Shown here piece by piece: positions 45,869 to 54,460 of a stretch of DNA of 64,000 nucleotides (position 1 is its first letter; every line of letters begins with the position of its first letter). The notes beneath the pieces were generated by a model, which worked only from the letters and a program-made list of their open reading frames with translations, made no database searches and was not told where the DNA came from. The position numbers and the translations under genes were made by a program. The stretch is from Ferruginibacter sp. (GTDB lineage: Bacteria > Bacteroidota > Bacteroidia > Chitinophagales > Chitinophagaceae). The stretch spans positions 248,001-312,000 of the forward strand of contig JABFRP010000005.1 of the NCBI GenBank assembly GCA_013141115.1, read 5' to 3'.

Positions 45869-46390
45869 ATGGCAACAATTAACATTGAGTTTAAGGCACA
45901 AGCAAAAGATATAGTGTTTTTAGAAAAAAAATTACTTACGCTTGATCCAAAATATATTGGTGAGGATAACCAGGTGGATACTTATTTTAATGTTACTGCC
46001 GGACGTTTAAAATTAAGGGAAGGAAATATTGAAAACTCATTGATCTTTTATGAAAGAGTAAACACGGCAGGTGCTAAACAATCTGATATCTTATTATATC
46101 AGCATAATCCGGATAAAATATTAAAAGATATTTTAGTAAAAGTAAACGGTGTAAAAGTGGTGGTAGATAAAAAAAGAAGGATCTATTTTATAGACAATGT
46201 AAAATTTCATTTTGATTTGGTGGAAGGATTGGGCACATTTATAGAAGTAGAAGCTATTGATAAAAATGGCGACATTGGAATTGATAAATTAAAAGAGCAA
46301 TGCGATTTTTATGCAACCTTTTTCGGTATAAATCCATCTGACTATATTGCGTTTTCATACAGCGATTTAATAGCAGAAAAGAAATTTTAA
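45869..46390 (+). CDS. CYTH domain protein (class IV adenylate cyclase/thiamine triphosphatase-like)
   Basis: The 173-residue protein has the CYTH tunnel-fold pattern: N-terminal INIEFKAQ (in place of ExExK, with one acidic residue kept), QVDTYFNV, GRLKLREG, VDKKRRIYFIDNVKFHFDLVEGLGTFIEVEA and a C-terminal SYSDLI. Such enzymes act on triphosphates with divalent cations (cAMP formation, thiamine triphosphate or polyphosphate hydrolysis). The substrate cannot be told. It lies just downstream of the RidA-like gene and is probably cotranscribed. Confidence 0.85.
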   Translation: MATINIEFKAQAKDIVFLEKKLLTLDPKYIGEDNQVDTYFNVTAGRLKLREGNIENSLIFYERVNTAGAKQSDILLYQHNPDKILKDILVKVNGVKVVVDKKRRIYFIDNVKFHFDLVEGLGTFIEVEAIDKNGDIGIDKLKEQCDFYATFFGINPSDYIAFSYSDLIAEKKF

Positions 46391-46775
46391 GTGTATCAAA
46401 ATATTAATGCGCCGCATCCGTTTACTTTATACGGTTAGGTTATTAACAAGAATAAGAAAATGTGTATATCTATTGCCGGTTGCAGATAAAAAAGCTGGGT
46501 TACCTTTTTTTTATTTCCGTATCAATATTTGTCATCCAGCACTTTTGTAATTTGTACTTACCTGTAAGCGAATTTCTTCCTGTTTGATTAGTAAGTGAAT
46601 AAGGCCCGTTTTTAATCGTAACAATTTTTTACCTGCAAGTTATATTTAAATTAAATGAATAAATGTAGGTAAACCAGGAGGGAAATAAAGTGTAAAATCT
46701 ACACATTATTTTGCAGATGCTCTCGGTTTTACTGAAATTTCCATTTATCTTGCGACCTCAAAAAAGAAAAAGACA
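46391..46775. other. 385-base intergenic region with several small inverted repeats
   Basis: No ORF, tRNA or known RNA was recognised. It holds CTTAC-CT-GTAAG (46557-46568), TTTACCTGCA (46628-46637) opposite TGTAGGTAAA (46664-46673; 9 of 10 pair in DNA), and GTGTA-N5-TACAC (46690-46704). These AGGTAA-bearing arms recall the Nramp operator but are weaker. It is the leader region of the glucan phosphorylase-like gene. Confidence 0.4.
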
Positions 46776-48428
46776 ATGAGTTTTACCAATTTTAGTGTTC
46801 CGTACTCAATTGACGAACGTTTTAAAAAACGTGTAGCTTATTTTTCAATGGAATTTGCAGTGCATCAGCCTTTAAAAATTTATAGTGGTGGTTTGGGTTT
46901 TTTAAGTGGCTCACATATGCGTAGTGCTTATGAATTACGCCAGAATTTAATTGGTGTAGGTATTTTATGGAAATATGGTTATTACGATCAGGCCCGTAAT
47001 CAGGATCAAACCTTACAAGTTCAATGGAACGAAAAAATATATAATTTTTTAGAAGATACCGGTATTAAATTTCAGATCGATATTCATGAGCACCCGGTTT
47101 GGGTAAAAGCATGGTATTTAAACCCGGAAACATTTAAGAGTGCTCCTTTATTTTTGTTGAGTACTGATTTGCCGGAAAACGATTACGTATCTCAAACCAT
47201 TACACACAGGTTATACGATGCTAATGTGGCAACCAAAGTGGCCCAGTTTATTTTATTGGGCGTTGGCGGTGCTAAATTGATAGATCAATTAAACTTCAAT
47301 CCTGAACTATATCATTTAAACGAAGCTCACGCTATTAGTTCTGCATTTTACTTGTATAAAAAATACGGTAGTGCAGAAGAGGTGAAAAAAAGAATGGTAT
47401 TTACTACACACACGCCTGAAGAAGCCGGTAACGAAAAACATGATATTTTTCTTTGCGAAAAAATGAGTTATTTCTGCGGAATGAAATTAGATGATGTAAG
47501 AAAGCTAACCGGAATGGAAGGTGATCAGTTTAATCATTCACTGGCAGCATTGCGTTTTGCAAAATTAGCCAATGGCGTAAGTCAATTGCATGGAGAAGTG
47601 AGCCGTAAAATGTGGGGTAAGTACCAGGGTATTTGCGAAATTAAAGCTATCACCAATGCGCAAAACTGGTTTTACTGGTCGGATAAGCAGTTGTATAATT
47701 TTATGAATGAGAATAACCCAGTTGGCTTTGATGATAGAAAAACTTACCTGAAAAAAAGAGCTTTTGATTTAGTAGCTGATCAAACCGGCAAACTATTTAA
47801 TCCCAGGGTATTTACTATTGTTTGGGCACGCCGTTTTGCAGGATATAAAAGAGCTGAATTATTAACCAGGGATATAGAAAGATTTGAAAGATTATTAAGT
47901 AGTAAAAAATATCCTGTACAAATAATTTGGGCAGGTAAACCTTACCCTGTTGATTATCCCGCCATCAGCGATTTTAATAACCTGGTGCATTTAAGTAAGC
48001 GGTACGATAATGTAGCAGTTTGTACCGGTTATGAGTTGGGGTTGAGTAAACGCCTGAAGCAAGCATCAGATCTTTGGTTGAATAACCCACGTGTGCCAAG
48101 AGAAGCCAGCGGTACCAGTGGTATGACAGCCGCAATGAATGGTGCTGTAAACTGTAGTACCAATGATGGTTGGATCTGCGAATTTATTCATCATGGTAAT
48201 AATGGTTTTGTAGTGCCGCCAATTGATTATGAAAATATTAGTGTGCATGAGCAAGATCAGTACGACCTTGAAAAATTATATGAGATTTTAGAAAATCAGG
48301 TATTGCCTTTATATTACGAAAACCACGAAGTGTGGAGGCAAATTAACCAGAACGGTATGAGAGATGTACGCTTTCAATTTGACAGTAACCGGATGGCACA
48401 GGAATATTACGAAATATTGTATAAATAA
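46776..48428 (+). CDS. GT35 alpha-glucan phosphorylase-like protein with Thr at the PLP-lysine position
   Basis: The 550-residue protein matches the short (TIGR02094-type) branch of glycogen/alpha-glucan phosphorylases: FSMEFAVHQPLKIYSGGLGF (about 25-43), YHLNEAHAISSAF, VFTTHTPEEAGN, WARRFAGYKRAELL, QIIWAGKPYP and WLNNPRVPREASGTSGM. In true phosphorylases the next residue after GTSGM or GTGNM is the lysine that carries pyridoxal phosphate. Here residue 451 is Thr (codon ACA, 48126-48128), followed by AAMNGAVN. Without that lysine, PLP-phosphate catalysis is not expected. It may be inactive, or act as a PLP-independent glucan-acting enzyme. Confidence 0.88.
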   Translation: MSFTNFSVPYSIDERFKKRVAYFSMEFAVHQPLKIYSGGLGFLSGSHMRSAYELRQNLIGVGILWKYGYYDQARNQDQTLQVQWNEKIYNFLEDTGIKFQIDIHEHPVWVKAWYLNPETFKSAPLFLLSTDLPENDYVSQTITHRLYDANVATKVAQFILLGVGGAKLIDQLNFNPELYHLNEAHAISSAFYLYKKYGSAEEVKKRMVFTTHTPEEAGNEKHDIFLCEKMSYFCGMKLDDVRKLTGMEGDQFNHSLAALRFAKLANGVSQLHGEVSRKMWGKYQGICEIKAITNAQNWFYWSDKQLYNFMNENNPVGFDDRKTYLKKRAFDLVADQTGKLFNPRVFTIVWARRFAGYKRAELLTRDIERFERLLSSKKYPVQIIWAGKPYPVDYPAISDFNNLVHLSKRYDNVAVCTGYELGLSKRLKQASDLWLNNPRVPREASGTSGMTAAMNGAVNCSTNDGWICEFIHHGNNGFVVPPIDYENISVHEQDQYDLEKLYEILENQVLPLYYENHEVWRQINQNGMRDVRFQFDSNRMAQEYYEILYK

Positions 48429-48433
48429 ATTTT

Positions 48434-48463
48434 AAGGGCTTTGGTAAAACAAAGCCCTTTTTT
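48434..48463 (+). terminator. Intrinsic terminator after the phosphorylase-like gene
   Basis: AAGGGCTTTG (48434-48443), loop GTAAAA, CAAAGCCCTT (48450-48459), then T residues; it begins 5 bases after the stop codon. Confidence 0.9.
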
Positions 48464-48500
48464 ATTAAACCATCTGCAAAGTAATTACGTTAATAAAGAC

Positions 48501-49214
48501 ATGCAACGCATATTACTAATTACGCTATCCTTTGCTGCTTTTTACCTTTTACTTGCTTGTAAAAAGCAAACTATTCCTGCTGCATATGTGCCTCCACCAG
48601 TAAACAATGGGGTTTATAAAAATTACCTTGCCCTTGGAGATTCCTATACCATTGGCCAATCTGTAATGGCCCAAGAAAGATTTCCGGCGCAAACAATAAG
48701 TATACTTTCTAAGGACAGCATTATTTTTTATGTGCCAGAATATATTGCTGTAACAGGGTGGACAACAGGGAACTTAATTAATGCAATTAATACCTCTCCA
48801 CCATCAAAAACAAACTACGATTTTGTTACACTGCTTATTGGTGTAAACAATCAATACCAGAGCCGCAGCCAGGCTGAATATGCCACAGAATTTACAGAGT
48901 TGTTAAATACTGCTATACAATATGCAGGTAATAGTGTAAAAAGGGTGGCAGTGCTTTCTATTCCCGATTGGGGAGTTACGCCTTTTGCAAATGGGAGAGA
49001 CAGGGCTTTAATTGCATTGCAGATCGATTCCTTCAATGTGATCAATAAACAAATTGCATTGGCTAAAGGTGTAAACTATATTGATATTACAGCTTCTTCA
49101 AGAATGGCAACAAACGATCCTGCTTTAGTTGCAACTGATGGTTTGCATCCTTCTGGTAAGGAATATGAGAAATGGGCTAAACTACTTACAGTTATTATGA
49201 AATCTGCTTTGTAA
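48501..49214 (+). CDS. SGNH/GDSL hydrolase lipoprotein
   Basis: ATG at 48501 (MQRILLITLSFAAFYLLLAC) gives a lipoprotein signal with Cys20 followed by KK; upstream in-frame codons overlap the terminator. The 237-residue product has the four SGNH blocks: YLALGDSYTIGQ (catalytic Ser), a Gly in block II (VTGWTTGN), LLIGVNNQYQ (Asn) and DGLHPSGKEY (Asp and His). SGNH enzymes are esterases, often on acetylated sugars or lipids. The substrate is unknown. Confidence 0.93.
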   Translation: MQRILLITLSFAAFYLLLACKKQTIPAAYVPPPVNNGVYKNYLALGDSYTIGQSVMAQERFPAQTISILSKDSIIFYVPEYIAVTGWTTGNLINAINTSPPSKTNYDFVTLLIGVNNQYQSRSQAEYATEFTELLNTAIQYAGNSVKRVAVLSIPDWGVTPFANGRDRALIALQIDSFNVINKQIALAKGVNYIDITASSRMATNDPALVATDGLHPSGKEYEKWAKLLTVIMKSAL

Positions 49215-49606
49215 TATATTATGCAGGTTTATTGAATTTAAATTTACCACTCCTAAAAGTTTTTATACCAATCTTAATACATGCTCTACCATTCCTCCCG
49301 AATATAAACCAGTAGTATCGTAAATCGTATCATCTTTGTGCGGTAATTTATTTACAATGAAACTACTTACTGCTTTTATTCTTTTATTTCTGTGCGATTT
49401 TATCCTCAGTAACTTCAATACTTCTCCTCCGGTAATTTAGTTTTCTTCTACATTTTAAGGTATGGGGCAGTAATGTTCAGCAATGGCATATTGCACAGGA
49501 GTGTTCTTCGTTTCTCTGTGTAAACTTTGCTAATGCAGTTTAATAGAATTACTGTAGCCTGTTACCCGAATATTTCATATTTTCATCAACTAAAACCCTA
49601 CATAAC
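49215..49606. other. 392-base intergenic region with one possible 27-residue ORF
   Basis: Apart from a possible small ORF at 49357-49440 no gene or RNA is recognised. A promoter-like ATCATCTTTG stretch lies at about 49330 and the SPFH gene starts at 49607. Confidence 0.5.
49357..49440 (+). CDS. Possible 27-residue hydrophobic peptide
   Basis: ATG at 49357 opens a 27-residue frame (MKLLTAFILLFLCDF...) with a signal-like hydrophobic core and a short polar tail. An ATCATCTTTG stretch (about 49330) resembles a -7 box. No homologue is recognised, no terminator follows, and the frame is short enough to arise by chance. Confidence 0.2.
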   Translation: MKLLTAFILLFLCDFILSNFNTSPPVI

Positions 49607-51532
49607 ATGGATTCTCAATTATTAATTACCTGGGGAGTACCCATCGGTATCTTATTATTTCTTTTCTTGTTTTACAAATTTATTCTTCGTGTATTTTTTG
49701 GCGTGGTGATTGTGCCCGAAGATAAAATTGGACTGGTAACAAAAAAGTTTGTACTTTTTGGTAAGCAGGAACTGCCCGAAGGCCGCATTGTGGCTACAGA
49801 AGGCGAAGCAGGTTTTCAGGCGCAAACATTACCTCCCGGTATTTACTTTGCCAAGTGGATCTGGCAGTACGAAATCACATTTCAATCTTTTACAATTATC
49901 CCAACAGGCCAGCTAGGTTTGGTGTTGGCAAAAGATGGTGCCGAACTGGAAACAGGTTCAATACTTGGTAGAAAAGTAGATTGCGATAGTTTTCAAAATG
50001 CTGAGGCGTTTTTAAAAAATGGCGGACGCAAAGGTCGCCAGACTGCAATTGTTACACCGGGTAGTTACCGTATTAATACTTTTTTGTTTGAAGTGATAAT
50101 GACAGATATGACATCGATACCTGATAACGCTGTAGGTGTTGTAACAACACAGGAAGGAAAGCCTTTGGAAGAAGGACAAATTGCAGGGCGAATTGTAGAG
50201 AGCCACAATAAATTTCAGGATGTGGATGTGTTTATGCAAAAAGGGGGCTACAAAGGTTTGCAGGAACAAGTGGTATTGGCGGGCACCTATTTTTTAAATC
50301 CATGGTTTGCTAAAGTAGATATGGTGAATATGATGGAAATTCCTATTGGGCATGTAGGTGTTGTAATTAGCTATGTGGGTGATGAAGGTGTGGATTTAAG
50401 TGGTGCAGAATTTAAACATGGCAACATAGTTTCTAAGGGGCAAAAAGGAGTATGGGCCGAGCCGTTAGGCCCCGGTAAATATCCCATCAACCCATTTATT
50501 ATGAAAGTGGAACTGGTGCCAACAACCAACCTGGTGTTAAACTGGGCCAACGCAAGAAGCGAAAGCCATCAGCTGGATAAACATTTATCTACCATAACAG
50601 TACGTAGTAAAGACGGTTTCCCTTTTAATTTAGATGTATCACAGATTATTCATATTCCTACAACAGAAGCGCCAAAAGTAATTGCACGATTTGGTAATAT
50701 GAATAACCTGGTAAGCCAGGTATTGGAACCAACCATTGGTAACTATTTTAGAAACAGTGCACAGGATAGCGATGTAATTGCGTTCCTCGGTACACGTAAG
50801 GAAAGACAGGAATCGGCAAAAATGCATATTGGTAAAGTGCTTGACCAATACAATGTGTACGGTGTAGATACTTTGATTGGTGATATTGTACCACCCGAAA
50901 GTTTAATGAAAACATTAACTGATCGTAAGATTGCAGAAGAACAAAAAGTAACCTACGAAACAGAAATGAAGGCGCAGGAAACCAGGCAGAGTCTGGAAAA
51001 GGAAACAGCAATTGCTGATATACAAAAAGAAATAGTAAAAGCAGATCAGGGTGTGTTGATTGCAGAGAGGGTTGCGGATGCGTCTGTAAAAAAAGCCACC
51101 GGTGAAGCCAACAGTGTACGTTTACAATCAACTGCAGAAGCAGATAGATTAAAATTGCTGGCAAATGGTGATGCAGAAAGGATAAGGGTTTTGGCAAAAG
51201 CTAATGCAGAACAAATTGAATTGTTGGCAAAAGCAGATGCTGAAAAAATATCCTTAACAGGTAATGCCGAAGCAGAAAAGATCTTAGCGATTGGTAAATC
51301 TAATGCGGAATCTTATAAACTTTCGGTAGAGGCCATGGGTGGTAATAACTTTACGCAATTAAAAGTGATGGAATCTATTGGTATGCAAAATGTAAAAATA
51401 ATGCCTGATGTATTGATCAGTGGAGGTGGTGACAGCGCTAACGGTGGCATTAGTGGTTTACTGGGATTAAAACTTTTAGAAGAAGTTGCTAAAAGAAATG
51501 AAGAGTTGAAGAAAGATACAGGTACTTTGTAA
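49607..51532 (+). CDS. SPFH/band 7 (flotillin-like) membrane protein
   Basis: The 641-residue protein has an N-terminal membrane helix (about 6-33) followed by repeated blocks of the form (x)GGxKGxQ...PGxYxxNxxxFxV...IPxxxVGVV (about 50-290), a band 7/SPFH region (about 290-450, with DGFPFNLDVSQIIHIPTTEAP) and a long Ala/Glu-rich coiled coil (about 450-600) with repeated NAE/KADAEK units. The tail is Gly-rich then acidic. Flotillin-like proteins oligomerise on membranes and organise microdomains. It is larger than most bacterial flotillins. It ends in a strong terminator. Confidence 0.88.
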   Translation: MDSQLLITWGVPIGILLFLFLFYKFILRVFFGVVIVPEDKIGLVTKKFVLFGKQELPEGRIVATEGEAGFQAQTLPPGIYFAKWIWQYEITFQSFTIIPTGQLGLVLAKDGAELETGSILGRKVDCDSFQNAEAFLKNGGRKGRQTAIVTPGSYRINTFLFEVIMTDMTSIPDNAVGVVTTQEGKPLEEGQIAGRIVESHNKFQDVDVFMQKGGYKGLQEQVVLAGTYFLNPWFAKVDMVNMMEIPIGHVGVVISYVGDEGVDLSGAEFKHGNIVSKGQKGVWAEPLGPGKYPINPFIMKVELVPTTNLVLNWANARSESHQLDKHLSTITVRSKDGFPFNLDVSQIIHIPTTEAPKVIARFGNMNNLVSQVLEPTIGNYFRNSAQDSDVIAFLGTRKERQESAKMHIGKVLDQYNVYGVDTLIGDIVPPESLMKTLTDRKIAEEQKVTYETEMKAQETRQSLEKETAIADIQKEIVKADQGVLIAERVADASVKKATGEANSVRLQSTAEADRLKLLANGDAERIRVLAKANAEQIELLAKADAEKISLTGNAEAEKILAIGKSNAESYKLSVEAMGGNNFTQLKVMESIGMQNVKIMPDVLISGGGDSANGGISGLLGLKLLEEVAKRNEELKKDTGTL

Positions 51533-51560
51533 ATAGATTGTGCAGTTTTGAAGAACATTG

Positions 51561-51605
51561 AATATTGCCGGGCTAAGTTTGCAGGTTTAGCCCGGCAATA
51601 TTTTT
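51561..51605 (+). terminator. Intrinsic terminator after the SPFH gene
   Basis: AATATTGCCGGGCTAA (51561-51576) pairs perfectly with 51587-51602 across a 10-base loop, and T residues follow. Confidence 0.9.
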
Positions 51606-51622
51606 AAAAACAAGTAAAAAAA

Positions 51623-53041
51623 ATGAAAAAGTTGTTAGTTGTTGCTTTGGTAGTTTGTTATTCATTGACCGTATGTGCCCAAGATATACAAAAAATAAAA
51701 AATGATGCCATGAAAGATAAAGTGGTACAATTTTTTAATGCACAAAATGCAGATAGTTTGTACAGCCTGGCCGGTGCTGGATTTAAAAAGCAATTAAGTG
51801 CAGAAAAATTTAAAGCTATTGGCGCAAATAATTTATTTCCTTTAGGAGAAATAAAGGCGGCAGAGTTTGAAAAAATTGATAGAGGGATAAGTAAATACAA
51901 GGTAACAACAGATGCGGCGATTCTTTCGATGTATCTGAGCCTGGATTCTGCCGGGCTTTTTGAAACTTTTTTATTTAAACCCTATAAAAAGGAAACCACC
52001 GGCGATATTAAAAAAACAAAAACTGATAATGCACTTGCTACTGAACTGGATAAAAAAGTAGAAGCTATTGTGCAGCCTTTTATGTTTGAAAGTAAAACTG
52101 TTGCTTTAAGTATCGGGGTTTTAAAAGAAGGGAAAACTTATTTTTATAATTATGGCGAAACAAAAAAAGGTAATGAACAGTCGCCCTCTTCAAAAAATTT
52201 ATATGAAATAGGTTCAATAACCAAAACCTTTACTGGTATACTTTTGGCAAAAGCAGTTACAGAAAATAAAATAAAACTAAATGATCCTGTAAATAAATTT
52301 CTACCTAAAAATACCCCTGTTCTTAAATTTGGAAATGATACTTTGAAAATTGTTCATCTTTCCAATCATACATCAGGTTTACCGCCATTACCAGGTAATT
52401 TTGATACAACTGATCTTACCAATCCGTACAGAAATTACGATGAAAAAAAATTACTGGAGTATTTAAAGCATGCTTCACCAGGCCGTAAGCCGGGGCAAAA
52501 ATTTGAGTATTGTAATTTAGCTGTTGGGTTACTGGGCTACATTTTGCAAAAGGTAAACAAAATGCCTTTCGAAAAAATGATAACAGCTTTTATCAGCTCA
52601 AAAGCAGGAATGACCGATACCAGAGAATTTCTAATTAAAAAGGATAGTGCTTTATTTATGCAGGGTTACGACGAAAGTATTTCTCTTCAAAGCCAGTGGG
52701 ATTTTAAAGTATTGACAGCAGCAGGAAGTTTAAGGAGTAATACAGAAGATATGTTAAAGTATGCCGCATTAAATTTAAAAGCGCCGGATGATAAATTGCA
52801 AAAAGCAATTGATTTATCCCATACGGCAACTTTTGATGCAGGGCAACAAAAGATAGGGTTAAACTGGTTTATACAAAACTGGGGCTGGGGACAATTATTA
52901 TTTCACGGAGGAGCTACAGGCGGTTACCGCAGTTTGCTGGCAATAAACCCAAAAACAAATAATGCTATAATCATTCTTTCCAATACAGCAGTAAGCAATG
53001 ATGAAGTTGGCGTTGCAATTTTAAAATACATCGATAAATAA
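51623..53041 (+). CDS. Class C beta-lactamase-like serine hydrolase with N-terminal DUF3887-like domain
   Basis: The 472-residue exported protein (signal about 1-19, ending TVCAQ) has an N-terminal domain of about 100 residues resembling DUF3887 (DKVVQFFNAQNADSLYSLAG, FKPYKKET). A beta-lactamase/transpeptidase-like domain follows (about 150-470) with Ser198-x-x-Lys201 (GSITK), Tyr296-Cys-Asn298 and His428-Gly-Gly430 in FHGGATGGYRS. The family includes esterases, D-amino peptidases and beta-lactamases; HGG instead of KTG suits an esterase or peptidase more than antibiotic resistance. A broken thioesterase gene follows after 3 bases. Confidence 0.9.
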   Translation: MKKLLVVALVVCYSLTVCAQDIQKIKNDAMKDKVVQFFNAQNADSLYSLAGAGFKKQLSAEKFKAIGANNLFPLGEIKAAEFEKIDRGISKYKVTTDAAILSMYLSLDSAGLFETFLFKPYKKETTGDIKKTKTDNALATELDKKVEAIVQPFMFESKTVALSIGVLKEGKTYFYNYGETKKGNEQSPSSKNLYEIGSITKTFTGILLAKAVTENKIKLNDPVNKFLPKNTPVLKFGNDTLKIVHLSNHTSGLPPLPGNFDTTDLTNPYRNYDEKKLLEYLKHASPGRKPGQKFEYCNLAVGLLGYILQKVNKMPFEKMITAFISSKAGMTDTREFLIKKDSALFMQGYDESISLQSQWDFKVLTAAGSLRSNTEDMLKYAALNLKAPDDKLQKAIDLSHTATFDAGQQKIGLNWFIQNWGWGQLLFHGGATGGYRSLLAINPKTNNAIIILSNTAVSNDEVGVAILKYIDK

Positions 53042-53044
53042 GTT

Positions 53045-53334
53045 ATGGCAACATTTATAGCAAAAGCAGCAATACGCTGGGCAGATATCGATCCCAACTT
53101 TCATGTACTGCATAGTAAGTATTACGATTACTGTGCCAATGCCCGTATGGATATATTGTCGCAGTATGGCATTACCATGCAGGTGGTGCAGGAAGAACAT
53201 ATTGGGCCGAGGCAGCAGTGGTTACTGTTGATGGAGTATGGATGGATACTGTTAAACGAAAATTAGCAATACCTCCTGATAGCTTTCAAAAAGCTTTTGC
53301 AGCAATGCCAAGATCTGAAAATTTTAACCAGTAA
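53045..53334 (+). pseudogene. Broken acyl-CoA thioesterase (hotdog) gene with internal deletion and frameshift
   Basis: The frame from ATG 53045 matches the start of a hotdog-fold acyl-CoA thioesterase (IRWADIDPNFHVLHSKYYD, catalytic Asp region) up to EEHIGP, then loses the family pattern and stops at 53266 after 73 residues. In another frame, from 53209, the sequence reads EAAVVTVDGVWMDTVKRKLA and continues to a stop at 53334, a typical C-terminal part. The middle, roughly 40-50 residues in intact members, is missing, and the join is out of frame. The gene is probably non-functional. Confidence 0.75.
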
Positions 53335-53348
53335 AATACATTTATTGT

Positions 53349-53383
53349 AAAAAGTATGCTTTATTTTGAAGCATACTTTTTTT
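53349..53383. terminator. Bidirectional terminator between the thioesterase remnant and the thioredoxin gene
   Basis: AAAAAGTATGCTT (53349-53361) pairs perfectly with AAGCATACTTTTT (53369-53381); T/A runs on both sides suit both strands. Confidence 0.88.
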
Positions 53384-53394
53384 ATTTTCGGTGG

Positions 53395-54273
53395 TTATTT
53401 TAATCCCTTTGCTTCATAAAGCAGCTCTAATATTTCTTTTACAGCAACAAGGTCTTTAGTAAAAGTCAGGCTGCTTTCTAAAGCCGCTACCGCTTTTTCT
53501 TTATAATCATTTTTTAAATATCCTTCGCCCAGGCTCGATAAAACATTGCCAGATTCCGGGTAAAGATTGGCATTAATTCTAAAGATGATTAATGCTTCTT
53601 TTTTAAAATTTTGTTTAAGCAACAGGTATCCCAAACTATTTAATTCATGCTCACTGTTTACCAATGGTTTTAACTGTAATGCAAAACTTCGGATTGTAAT
53701 ATTACTATCCAGCAAGCTGCCATCATTCAGCCATTTATTAAGGCTGGCAAAACTTCTGTAATTAGGAGAATAGTTTTCTCCGTTTAAGATCAGTAAAAGA
53801 TCTTTTTCTAAAGATAGTACCGGGAATTCGTTGATGCGGTTTATTTCAACACCGTTTTTATACACAATAAATACCGGTACTTTAAAAATGCCTTTGCCTT
53901 TATCTTCTCCTTTTGGAGATTGTTTGTATAACGAATCGCTGCCACCAACAGCAATTAGTTTTATATTGGCAATGTTGAATTTTATTTCATCCAGCACTTT
54001 TAAAAAACGGGGCACTTCTCTTTTGCTGTCTCCACACCAGTTACCAAAAAATATTTCAATGCTGATTCCTTTGGTTGACACATTTAATAACTTAGTTTTT
54101 ATTTCATTATTGCTGTTGTATTCAGCAAAGCCTTTGTTAAACCATTTACTGTATGGCACTGCCAGTAAACTGTCTTTGGTTATTGGGCCATACAAAATTC
54201 TGTCGGCGCTGGTTTGCTGGGCAGTTGTTGTAAATGCTATGCATACTGCAAGTGCAGTTAATAAATATTTCAT
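53395..54273 (-). CDS. Exported thioredoxin-fold protein with WCGDS site and C-terminal TPR-like repeats
   Basis: The 292-residue product has a signal peptide (about 1-18, ending TTAQQ). A thioredoxin-like domain (about 60-170) carries FGNWCGDSKREVPRF, in which Cys80 is followed by GDS, so the second cysteine of CxxC is Ser. PVFIVYKNGVEINRI is the cis-Pro strand. A helical C-terminal part (about 215-290; LGYLLLKQNFKKEALIIFRINANL, LGEGYLKNDYKEKAV) looks like TPR repeats. With one cysteine it cannot form the usual internal disulfide; isomerase, glutathione-type or non-redox roles are possible. Confidence 0.87.
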   Translation of the reverse strand: MKYLLTALAVCIAFTTTAQQTSADRILYGPITKDSLLAVPYSKWFNKGFAEYNSNNEIKTKLLNVSTKGISIEIFFGNWCGDSKREVPRFLKVLDEIKFNIANIKLIAVGGSDSLYKQSPKGEDKGKGIFKVPVFIVYKNGVEINRINEFPVLSLEKDLLLILNGENYSPNYRSFASLNKWLNDGSLLDSNITIRSFALQLKPLVNSEHELNSLGYLLLKQNFKKEALIIFRINANLYPESGNVLSSLGEGYLKNDYKEKAVAALESSLTFTKDLVAVKEILELLYEAKGLK

Positions 54274-54428
54274 AATAGTTAGTTTTTTATGCCTTTGTTA
54301 CTTTAGTTTAAAGATATAGCAGCATTAATAAATTGCCGTACTTTCAATACTGCTATTATGTTAACGTAATGTTTTTGCAAGGTTGTACTATGAATTTTAT
54401 TTACCAGGGGTGCTTAAAGCAATTTGAT

Positions 54429-54455
54429 GCGTTGCAAATAATATCTTTGCAACGC
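54429..54455. promoter_or_regulatory. 10-bp perfect inverted repeat at the start of the MFS gene
   Basis: GCGTTGCAAA (54429-54438) and TTTGCAACGC (54446-54455) flank a 7-base spacer. The right arm shares TATCTTTG (54442-54449), a good -7 box, and is followed by TTTTT and the ATG at 54461. It may be an operator or, if transcribed from upstream, a terminator-like leader hairpin. Confidence 0.6.
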
Positions 54456-54460
54456 TTTTT

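Noticed and set aside
46391..46775. Possible tRNA or riboswitch upstream of the phosphorylase-like gene
   Set aside because: No cloverleaf or known aptamer core was found; only short inverted repeats are present.
51623..53041. Beta-lactamase-like gene as an antibiotic-resistance determinant
   Set aside because: The third motif is HGG rather than KTG and there is an extra N-terminal domain; esterase or peptidase roles are at least as likely.
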